A stretch of DNA of 5,704 nt from Acidobacteriota bacterium (GTDB taxonomy: Bacteria; Acidobacteriota; Blastocatellia; Pyrinomonadales; Pyrinomonadaceae). The position numbers and the translations under genes are program-made. Where the stretch lies: positions 1-5,704 of the forward strand of contig QHXH01000094.1 in NCBI GenBank assembly GCA_003222855.1, written 5' to 3'. The notes beneath the pieces are model-generated. The model was not told the DNA's origin and ran no database searches. It worked only from the letters and a program-made list of their open reading frames with translations. This document shows, in pieces, positions 1-5,704 of this stretch. The first letter of the stretch is position 1. Each line of letters starts with the position of its first letter.

Positions 1-1854
1 GATCAATTCACTGTCGTCGCCCATCGGAATCACCATTTCATATTCATCAGCGGCCGGTGAGGGAGGCTGGCTAGCATCAGATTGAATGCGCGAAGTCAGG
101 AATTCCGCCTGGCGCTGACTCGATCCGAATGCGTCGAGCTGATTTAGCAGTTCACTCGCGCTTTCAGAAAATCCTTCGCGCGCCACGAGCCAAATGCGAA
201 ATCGAGCAAAGCCGTTCTCGCGCGCCAGGGTCGACAGTTGATTGCACCACTCCTCAGTCAATTCCCTGCTCGCTTCAAGTTTCGAATCGATCTCAGCAAC
301 CAGCCAAACGATTTCGTTTTCGTCCGTGTACTCAGCCGCTTCGAAGCCATGCGCCACGACACAACGCTCCCGGTCGCACGCAATCGTCCCGGAATATGCT
401 GAACACGTCGCGTGGTAAACAATCTGTGGTAGACGTATTAGATCGGATTCAGTATCGAGACCGCTCTCAATCGTGTCCGCGTCTTCGCCGCGATAGGCGG
501 CAGCAAATCGATCATAATGAAACAGGCTGGACGGAACGCTTTGACAATTGAAGCCGGAAACGAGTTCCCGCAGGCTCAACGCGGCTTCGCGCCGATACTT
601 ACGGGCCATTGTTTGCGGCGCGCGCTTCAATGTGTCGAGCAGAGTCGTGGCGACAATCCGGGCGCGTGGTTGCGCGGCCACCTCGATTGCATAGTGCACG
701 CGCAGGTAGTCAAGCCACGGGCTCGAGTCGGCGTTCACCTCAATAAAGGCGCCGCTCGAATTAACCAACTCCCAGACATGCAGCGCATCGATAACGCGCT
801 CGAACTCCGGCGCCGCCAGACCTAACCTTTTTTTCCATGCCCACAACGAAGACTTGTGCGTTTCACTCACTGACGATTCATGCAAAAGACGTAACAGTGT
901 GCGCCTGGTTTGGGCGCCGGCAGAGACAAGGTCGACAACTCGATCGAAGTACCGCTTGAGTCGCCCACCCATCAAATCGTCAACATACAATCGCTGACAA
1001 GCGAGAAAGCTCGTGAGATTGGTTCCTGTTTCGCGCGCCGATTGAAGCAATTCAGCGATTAGCACCGGACTCCGGTTGAGCTGTTGCACAGTCAGATCGC
1101 GCGTCGGCTCATTCATTTCGATCTCATATCGGCCAGCCAGGACGTCTACAACCCGCCGGGCACTATCGTCACTCAGCTTGTCGACGTGGAGTACCAGGTT
1201 TGCAGCACTGGCGCCATTCTCAAGGCCCTGGATTAACTCGATCATTTGGCGCCGCAAACCGGCCACCGCCATCGGAATTCCGGCGTGACCAATCGCCGCC
1301 ACCAGGCGATGCGCCAGCGCCACATCATCGCGAAACGGCCGCAACGCCAGGCAATCGATTAACGGAAAGATGCGGCGGCCCGCCGCTGTCAGGCGGTGCG
1401 GCAAACTAAAACAGAAAGTAACCAGGTTCTCGCTTGAGACTTGTTCGCGCTGAAAAGCTTCAATCAATGAGTTGACGAGTTCATAGTCACTCGGCAAAGC
1501 CAACTCAAGCAGGTCATGAAGAGTAAGCGGCGCCAGGCACAACGATGGGTCGACGCGGCGATACGCGATGTATTGCTGCAAAAATGTTTGGAAGAAGCGC
1601 CGGCCGATATCGGGGGCCGTTGTGTCGCTCCGCTCGAAGGCAAAGTGAAATGGAGATGGATCGCCGCGGCGGGCGAAGAGCTGATCGTAGCTCTGCCGCA
1701 AGAGCTCAGATGCGCCGGCGTCCGGTGCCGCGAGCAGAGTCAGGACGCGCGCATCAGTCGACAGCGAAGCCTGTTGCACAATCTGGCGCAAATCGGCATC
1801 GCGGCCAAAGAATTCATCGCGATTGACGCGAGCGAGAATGCGCGGCTGGACCAT
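1..1854 (-). CDS. Predicted AAA/STAND-like pseudo-ATPase with C-terminal PD-(D/E)XK-like region (partial, 3' end missing)
   Basis: The minus-strand frame starting at ATG 1854 is open for 618 codons with no stop down to base 1, so the C-terminus lies outside the window. An N-terminal FFGRDADL (residues 15-22) resembles the lead-in of AAA/STAND ATPases. The P-loop position (42-49) reads AAPDAGAS, where GxxGxGKS is expected: two glycines and the catalytic lysine are gone. The likely Walker B strand is FPLIDC (163-168), with no acidic residue after the Asp. Residues about 255-325 (NRSPVLIAELL, YVDDLMGGRLKRYF) look like the helical lid of prokaryotic AAA proteins, and a winged helix may follow at about 328-390. 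Residues 515-565 (IVWLVAEIDSK, then RIWLVAREGFSESA) resemble the PD-(D/E)XK-like end of such ATPases. After residue 590 the chain becomes Pro/acid-rich. No signal peptide or membrane segment is visible. The start overlaps the stop of the upstream diguanylate cyclase gene, with a weak AAGAG five bases before the ATG. I am confident it is a gene, moderately confident of the fold, and do not know its function. Confidence 0.85.
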   Translation of the reverse strand, partial: MVQPRILARVNRDEFFGRDADLRQIVQQASLSTDARVLTLLAAPDAGASELLRQSYDQLFARRGDPSPFHFAFERSDTTAPDIGRRFFQTFLQQYIAYRRVDPSLCLAPLTLHDLLELALPSDYELVNSLIEAFQREQVSSENLVTFCFSLPHRLTAAGRRIFPLIDCLALRPFRDDVALAHRLVAAIGHAGIPMAVAGLRRQMIELIQGLENGASAANLVLHVDKLSDDSARRVVDVLAGRYEIEMNEPTRDLTVQQLNRSPVLIAELLQSARETGTNLTSFLACQRLYVDDLMGGRLKRYFDRVVDLVSAGAQTRRTLLRLLHESSVSETHKSSLWAWKKRLGLAAPEFERVIDALHVWELVNSSGAFIEVNADSSPWLDYLRVHYAIEVAAQPRARIVATTLLDTLKRAPQTMARKYRREAALSLRELVSGFNCQSVPSSLFHYDRFAAAYRGEDADTIESGLDTESDLIRLPQIVYHATCSAYSGTIACDRERCVVAHGFEAAEYTDENEIVWLVAEIDSKLEASRELTEEWCNQLSTLARENGFARFRIWLVAREGFSESASELLNQLDAFGSSQRQAEFLTSRIQSDASQPPSPAADEYEMVIPMGDDSELI

Positions 1855-1864
1855 TATTGCTCTT
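1852..1864 (-). promoter_or_regulatory. TAATG stop-start overlap with weak Shine-Dalgarno
   Basis: On the minus strand the upstream gene ends in TAA (1856-1854) and the downstream gene starts with ATG (1854-1852), sharing one base as TAATG. An AAGAG (1864-1860) sits five bases before the ATG and could be a weak ribosome-binding site inside the end of the upstream gene. This arrangement is typical of translational coupling, so the two proteins are probably made from one mRNA in linked amounts. Confidence 0.75.
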
Positions 1865-3590
1865 GCGAATCGGCCGATGTGGGCCGGCCTGTTCCCTGAA
1901 TTGGGTGATAGGCGTAAGCCCGATTTTTTCCGTGACTTTTGGCGTGGTAGAGCGCGCGATCAGCGGCACGGACGATCGCTTCGGCGGAATTCAATGACGA
2001 TGAAAGACAAGAGAGGCCGATGCTTGCCGTCACCATGCCGAGAGGCTGCGATGCTCCATGCGGAAATTTCGTCGTCATGACCTTGCGCCTGATACGGTCG
2101 GCAATCACGCCCGCTTCTTCGAGCGTGGTTTGCGGTAACAGAATTGAGAATTCCTCGCCACCATAGCGCGATGCGACGTCGACTTTGCGCAGCGCGGCGT
2201 GAAGGCATTGCGAGATAATCTCCAACGCCCGATCTCCCGCCTGATGTCCATTGAAATCGTTGTAAAGCTTGAAGTCGTCGATGTCGATCATCATGAAGCT
2301 GAGCGGATAGTCGTAACGCTTTGATCGGCTCAACTCTTCCGCGAGGCGCGCTTCGAGATATCGACGATTGTGCAGACCCGTTAACGGATCCGTGATCGAC
2401 ATCAGCTGAAACTGATTAGCGCGCTGCTGCCACTGCGCGCGTTCAAGCGCGAGGGCAATTTGCGGCGCAACCAGATCAATTACACTCAAGTCGTGCAGGT
2501 CGTAGGCGCCGCCGCCAATCTTATCAGCCAGATTCAACACGCCAAATCGCCGCTGGCCGATAGCAATCGGATAGCTGATGAATGAGCTCGTTTTATAGCG
2601 CCGCTCCGGCAGGCTTGATTGGCCCAACTCGTCGACCGTGGCGACAAGTGGCCGGTTCTCGCGGAGAACCGCGCCGGCGATTCCCTGTCCCATTGCGATG
2701 GGCGCGACATCCGCAACAGCGGCGGGGATTCCGCGCGAGGCGGTCATCGTCAGTCGATTTGCAGATTCGTCAAACAAGAGCAAGGAGCTCCGTTCGGCAT
2801 GCAACAGGTCCGCAGATCGGGCCACAATCGATTGATATGTTTGGGAGGGATCGCTTGCATCTATTTGTTCGGAGAATCTGCGGATTGAGTCGGCCAGGGA
2901 CCTGGGCTCAAGGCTTTCCGCCGGAGCTAATTTATTTGATGCAACTCTGTGGTCAGGTTCTGTGCCAGGGAATTCGACTTCTGCGGCCGGCTGCTCGACT
3001 GTTTTTTCGGTGGCGGCCTTGGAAGGAGTTATTTGCGCAATCGGCGGCGCAGTCAGCTTCAACCTGGCTGTGTCACTTACGCGCAGCGCGGCATGATCAA
3101 GAGCGGCTTCGTCCGCAAAGATCACATTGCGGAAAAGTTCATCAGAGAATAGATCCTGAAGATCGCCGGATCGAAATCGCTCTGCCAATTCCCGGTAGTC
3201 AACCCCACGAACGAACGCGCGCCCGCCAATCACAGCCAGCTTGCGATCTTTGTCGAACTCAAGGGGCGTGGCAAAGCAATGCAGGCCGGCGTGACAACGA
3301 TAATGCGTGATCGTGTTGGCAGCGGTCGCCCGCGCGTGCGCTTCGCCGCAATACGGATCGCAAAGCTTTACGTGCTCAGGCGAAGATTGCAGCGCCCCAC
3401 AGATCGAATTGTTGTTCGCGAGTGCCAGTGCCGGAGGCTGATGACCTTCCACCAACAGGAGAGAGATGCCGGATGCTTCGGCAATCTCTCGCAGAATCTC
3501 AGCCCAGCCGGCCGGAGCTGCGTCCGGCGATTGCTGAGGAATTGCGGCATGCGGCTTTTTCGTTCGCGCTTTCGGATTCGAACGCTTCAT
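1854..3590 (-). CDS. PocR-GAF-GGDEF diguanylate cyclase
   Basis: Predicted cytoplasmic sensor that makes cyclic di-GMP from two GTP. Numbering is from ATG 3590 (578 residues). Residues about 28-142 match the PocR ligand-binding domain: cysteines at 64, 77, 81, 99 and 105, with the typical YRCHAGL (97-103). A Pro/Ala-rich linker of about 60 residues (about 175-240) follows, then a GAF domain (about 250-387). The GGDEF domain (about 397-562) has DPLTGLHNRR (401-410), metal-binding D436, FKLYND (440-445) and the active loop GGEEF (477-481). RKVD (468-471), five residues before GGEEF, is the RxxD inhibitory site, so product feedback inhibition is expected. No EAL or HD-GYP domain and no membrane segment are seen. 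An in-frame TTG at 3614 would add eight residues. I prefer the ATG because the candidate promoter would put the transcript start only about eight bases from the TTG, and the PocR domain begins well after both. What the PocR and GAF domains bind is unknown. The gene is translationally coupled to the downstream pseudo-ATPase gene. Confidence 0.93.
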   Translation of the reverse strand: MKRSNPKARTKKPHAAIPQQSPDAAPAGWAEILREIAEASGISLLLVEGHQPPALALANNNSICGALQSSPEHVKLCDPYCGEAHARATAANTITHYRCHAGLHCFATPLEFDKDRKLAVIGGRAFVRGVDYRELAERFRSGDLQDLFSDELFRNVIFADEAALDHAALRVSDTARLKLTAPPIAQITPSKAATEKTVEQPAAEVEFPGTEPDHRVASNKLAPAESLEPRSLADSIRRFSEQIDASDPSQTYQSIVARSADLLHAERSSLLLFDESANRLTMTASRGIPAAVADVAPIAMGQGIAGAVLRENRPLVATVDELGQSSLPERRYKTSSFISYPIAIGQRRFGVLNLADKIGGGAYDLHDLSVIDLVAPQIALALERAQWQQRANQFQLMSITDPLTGLHNRRYLEARLAEELSRSKRYDYPLSFMMIDIDDFKLYNDFNGHQAGDRALEIISQCLHAALRKVDVASRYGGEEFSILLPQTTLEEAGVIADRIRRKVMTTKFPHGASQPLGMVTASIGLSCLSSSLNSAEAIVRAADRALYHAKSHGKNRAYAYHPIQGTGRPTSADSQEQ

Positions 3591-3628
3591 GGATTCAGGG
3601 GCAAACGGAAGCAATCAACTCGAATGCG

Positions 3629-3657
3629 AGTATAGGTGCGAACGCGCATCGATCCAA
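3629..3657 (-). promoter_or_regulatory. Candidate sigma-70-like promoter of the diguanylate cyclase gene
   Basis: On the minus strand, TTGGAT (3657-3652) and TATACT (3634-3629) are separated by 17 bases. The -10 box matches the TATAAT consensus at five of six positions; the -35 box matches only its TTG. Transcription would start near 3622, giving a leader of about 32 bases to ATG 3590. No strong Shine-Dalgarno is visible before that ATG. The call rests on motif, spacing and position only. Confidence 0.4.
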
Positions 3658-3670
3658 CCGTTGCGAGCGC

Positions 3671-3699
3671 GTAAACACGGCTGCCAGGGCCGCGTTTCC
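3671..3699 (-). other. Intergenic hairpin downstream of oppF, no U-tract
   Basis: The arms GGAAACGCGGC (3699-3689) and GCCGTGTTTAC (3681-3671) pair at ten of eleven positions in RNA, counting one G-U pair, around a seven-base loop. It begins about 40 bases after the oppF stop. No run of U follows the stem, so it is not a standard intrinsic terminator. It could protect the 3' end of the transporter mRNA, contribute to factor-dependent termination, or be a DNA-level operator, since it also lies upstream of the candidate promoter. Confidence 0.35.
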
Positions 3700-3738
3700 G
3701 GGCTCTTCAGATATTCATCTCACTTTGTGCGTAAACGA

Positions 3739-4821
3739 CTAATAGGCCGAGGTTTTCACGTCTGAGGGCGCCGCCGATGAAGCCATTAATCCCGGCGCTG
3801 CACCCGGAGCTATGCGCTCGACGTCGGGCTGTTCAGGGCTGATGCGAATGCAAGCCGCAAAGTGTTTCGGTTTTATCTCGACGAGTTCAGGTTCGACTTC
3901 CGCGCAGGCGCCAATCGCATAGGGGCAACGCGTGCGAAAGCGACAGCCGCTGGGAGGATTGATTGGCGAAGGCACGTCGCCTTGCAAGACAATCCGGCGG
4001 CGCGTGGATTCAATTGCCGGGTCGGCCACGGGCACGGCGGAGATCAAAGCTTTCGTGTAGGGCATCAATGGATCGGCGTAAACAGCACGCGCGTCCGCCA
4101 GCTCCACAATTTTCCCCAGGTACATGACGGCCACTCGATCAGAAACATGCCGCACGGCACGTAAATCGTGAGAGATGAACAGGTACGTGAGGTTCTTTTG
4201 CACTCGTAACCGATCAAGCAAATTCATGATCTGCGCTTGAATCGAAACATCGAGCGCGGATATCGGTTCGTCAGCAACGATGAATTCGGGATCGACGGCC
4301 AGAGCTCGGGCGATTCCGATTCGCTGACGCTGGCCCCCGGAAAATTCATGCGGATAACGCTTCGTCAAACGCGGACTCAAGCCAACCATTTCCATTAATT
4401 CATTAACTCGTTGTCGCTTCGCATTGCCCTTCGCCAGACCGAATGTGTCGAGCGGCTCGCCGATAATCTGGCTAACAGTCATACGCGGATTTAGCGATGC
4501 ATAAGGGTCCTGAAAGATGACTTGCAAATGCCGGCGCTGCGCCCGCATTTCGCGCGCCCCTAGTTGGGCCAGGTCCTGATCGCGGAAAAGGATTTGGCCA
4601 GCCGCCGGTTCGACGAGTCGCAGAATGGCGCGACCGAGAGTTGTTTTCCCACAGCCCGACTCGCCCACGAGACCCATCGTCTCGCCCGCCTGGATCTCGA
4701 GATTGACGCCATCAACCGCTTTCACGATTGAGCTCGAGCGGCGGAACAGACCGGCGCCGGCGGCCGGAAAGTGAACCTTCAAGTCCTTAATCGAAATCAA
4801 TGCTTTGCCGTTGGTTGTCAT
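3739..4821 (-). CDS. oppF: Oligopeptide/dipeptide ABC transporter ATP-binding subunit, OppF/DppF type
   Basis: One of the two ATPase subunits that drive peptide import across the inner membrane; it would pair with the OppD-type subunit encoded just upstream. It has 360 residues, slightly long for the family. Motifs in order: Walker A GESGCGKT (53-60), Q-loop Gln104 in IFQDPYASLNP, signature SGGQR (161-165), Walker B IVADEP (181-186) with catalytic Glu185, D-loop SALD (188-191) and H-loop His218. All are intact, so it should hydrolyse ATP. The C-terminal peptide-transporter extension (about 240-325) has cysteines at 293, 299, 306 and 324, the arrangement linked to an iron-sulfur cluster in DppD-type proteins. 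The last 30 or so residues are an Ala/Pro-rich tail. The insert AAGAGLFRRSSSIVKAVDGV (20-39) is typical of the OppF rather than the OppD branch. ATG 4821 overlaps the oppD stop as ATGA and no strong ribosome-binding site is seen, which suggests coupling. The transported substrate cannot be read from the ATPase; nickel or other small-molecule importers of this family are possible. Confidence 0.93.
   Translation of the reverse strand: MTTNGKALISIKDLKVHFPAAGAGLFRRSSSIVKAVDGVNLEIQAGETMGLVGESGCGKTTLGRAILRLVEPAAGQILFRDQDLAQLGAREMRAQRRHLQVIFQDPYASLNPRMTVSQIIGEPLDTFGLAKGNAKRQRVNELMEMVGLSPRLTKRYPHEFSGGQRQRIGIARALAVDPEFIVADEPISALDVSIQAQIMNLLDRLRVQKNLTYLFISHDLRAVRHVSDRVAVMYLGKIVELADARAVYADPLMPYTKALISAVPVADPAIESTRRRIVLQGDVPSPINPPSGCRFRTRCPYAIGACAEVEPELVEIKPKHFAACIRISPEQPDVERIAPGAAPGLMASSAAPSDVKTSAY
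4818..4821 (-). promoter_or_regulatory. ATGA stop-start overlap between oppD and oppF
   Basis: The minus-strand ATGA contains the ATG of oppF (4821-4819) and the TGA of oppD (4820-4818). With no clear Shine-Dalgarno in front, oppF is probably translated by ribosomes finishing oppD, which would keep the two ATPase subunits in equal amounts. Confidence 0.75.
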
Positions 4822-5704
4822 TTTGAAATCGCGCTTTCAGCATAAACTTCAGCAGCGAAATGACAGAGCGAGTGATGATCGCGAGTCAGCGCGACCAGCG
4901 GCGGAAACTCGCGCGTACAAATCTCTTCAGCGCGTTGGCAGCGCGGCGCGAATGGACAACCGGCAGGTAAACGCGCCAGATCCGGAGGCTGTCCCGGAAT
5001 TTGATAGAGCTTTCCATGTTCAGCGGTTGGGTCGGGAACGGAACGCAGCAACCCGCGCGTGTATGGATTGCCGGGGCGCTGAAATAGTTCGCGGGTGGGC
5101 GCTTGCTCGAAAATTTTTCCGGCATACATCACGATGACGTGATCAGTCATCCCGGCGACGAGCCCGAGATCATGCGTAATCAGAACTACGCTCGCGCCAG
5201 TCTCCGTTTTTAGCCGCTTTATAAGCTCCAGAATTTGCGCCTGAATCGTGACATCCAACGCAGTCGTTGGCTCGTCGGCAATTAATAGTTCCGGCCGGCA
5301 TGACAAAGCCATTGCGATCATGACGCGTTGGCGCATGCCGCCCGAGAATTCGTGTGGGTAACTATCGACGCGATCCGCCGCGTCGGGGATGCCGACATGC
5401 TCGAGCATCTTAATCGCGTGGGCACGCGCTTGCTCTCTGGTGTGACTAAGGTGCAATTGCGTCACTTCCATCAATTGCCGGGACACGCGCATGAACGGAT
5501 TGAGGGAAGTCATCGGATCCTGAAAGATCATCGCCACGCGCTTGCCGCGCAGAGCGCGAATCTCGCGCGCCGACAATTTCAGGATATCGCGTCCGTGAAA
5601 CAGGACTGAGCCCGAGACGATCTTTCCCGGCGGCTCGGGAATTAATCGCATCAGCGAGAGGTTGGCGACGGATTTGCCCGAGCCTGACTCGCCGACAATG
5701 CCGA
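4818..5704 (-). CDS. oppD: Oligopeptide/dipeptide ABC transporter ATP-binding subunit, OppD/DppD type (partial, 5' end missing)
   Basis: The second ATPase subunit of the same peptide-type importer. The frame stays open to the right edge, giving 295 complete codons including the stop. The ATG at 5651 is internal, because the Walker A motif GESGSGKS lies upstream of it in the same frame (fragment residues 4-11). Family members are usually about 320-340 residues, so roughly 35-45 N-terminal residues are missing. Further motifs in fragment numbering: Q-loop Gln61 in IFQDPMTSLNP, signature SGGMR (120-124), Walker B LLIADEP (139-145), H-loop His177. The MTSLNP and SGGMRQR wording is characteristic of the OppD/DppD branch. 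The C-terminal extension has cysteines at 249, 255, 262 and 280, the same spacing as in the adjacent oppF product. The upstream permease and substrate-binding genes would be expected beyond the right edge, but this cannot be seen. Confidence 0.93.
   Translation of the reverse strand, partial: GIVGESGSGKSVANLSLMRLIPEPPGKIVSGSVLFHGRDILKLSAREIRALRGKRVAMIFQDPMTSLNPFMRVSRQLMEVTQLHLSHTREQARAHAIKMLEHVGIPDAADRVDSYPHEFSGGMRQRVMIAMALSCRPELLIADEPTTALDVTIQAQILELIKRLKTETGASVVLITHDLGLVAGMTDHVIVMYAGKIFEQAPTRELFQRPGNPYTRGLLRSVPDPTAEHGKLYQIPGQPPDLARLPAGCPFAPRCQRAEEICTREFPPLVALTRDHHSLCHFAAEVYAESAISK

Noticed and set aside
1..4. GATC at the very start of the window as a sign of a library cloning junction
   Set aside because: A four-base match is common by chance, and the reading frame of the gene shows no disturbance there.
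129..1899. Several plus-strand open frames (for example 129-551, 517-825, 1516-1899)
   Set aside because: All are antisense to the continuous 618-codon minus-strand frame. They have Arg/Ala-rich composition, no domain, and mutually inconsistent frames.
2582..3310. Plus-strand open frame of 242 codons
   Set aside because: It lies wholly antisense to the PocR-GAF-GGDEF gene, whose domains are clear. The product is Arg/Gln/Ser-rich with no recognisable domain, as expected for a shadow frame in GC-rich coding DNA.
3671..3699. Calling the intergenic hairpin a rho-independent terminator
   Set aside because: No U-run follows the stem on the minus-strand transcript, and the stem has a mismatch near its base.
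3862..5609. Plus-strand open frames within the transporter genes (3862-4164, 4805-5137, 5328-5609)
   Set aside because: They are antisense to ATPase genes with complete family motifs, and their products have no recognisable domain.
4818..5651. Reading 4818-5651 as a complete oppD starting at ATG 5651
   Set aside because: The same frame continues upstream and encodes the Walker A motif GESGSGKS before that ATG, so the true start is beyond the right edge.
1..5704. CRISPR array, tRNA, rRNA, insertion sequence or attachment site
   Set aside because: Almost the whole window is coding. I found no regularly spaced repeats, no tRNA-like cloverleaf, no terminal inverted repeats and no transposase or integrase.

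Overview
The window carries four protein-coding genes, all on the minus strand, in two groups. Transcription runs from right to left. Both ends of the window cut through a gene. Base composition is moderately GC-rich and the coding density is high. The gene content (a two-ATPase peptide importer, and a PocR-GAF-GGDEF signalling protein coupled to a large protein with a dead P-loop) suggests a free-living Gram-negative soil or sediment bacterium. Acidobacteriota or a similar environmental phylum is my best guess, but it is an impression from protein style and no marker gene is present to confirm it.

Right part (3739-5704): two adjacent ATP-binding subunits of an oligopeptide/dipeptide-type ABC importer. 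The OppD/DppD-type subunit is missing its N-terminus because it runs off the right edge. Its Walker A motif is still readable in the last bases of the window. It overlaps the complete OppF/DppF-type subunit by four bases (ATGA). Both have complete ATPase motifs and the C-terminal peptide-transporter extension with four cysteines. The permeases and binding protein are not in the window and may lie beyond the right edge.

Middle (3591-3738): a 148-base intergenic stretch. It holds an imperfect hairpin after oppF, a repeated octamer, and a plausible sigma-70-like promoter (TTGGAT, 17 bases, TATACT) pointing at the next gene. The left pair is therefore probably its own transcription unit.

Left part (1-3590): a signalling pair. 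The first gene encodes a PocR-GAF-GGDEF diguanylate cyclase with intact active site (GGEEF) and inhibitory site (RKVD). Its stop codon overlaps the start of the next gene (TAATG). That second gene is open without a stop from 1854 to base 1 (618 codons) and runs off the left edge. It looks like an AAA/STAND-type ATPase whose Walker A and Walker B residues have been lost, followed by a helical/winged-helix region and a C-terminal segment that resembles a PD-(D/E)XK nuclease-like fold. The tight coupling of a ligand-sensing c-di-GMP synthase to a predicted pseudo-ATPase is the most interesting feature here. A functional link between them is inference.
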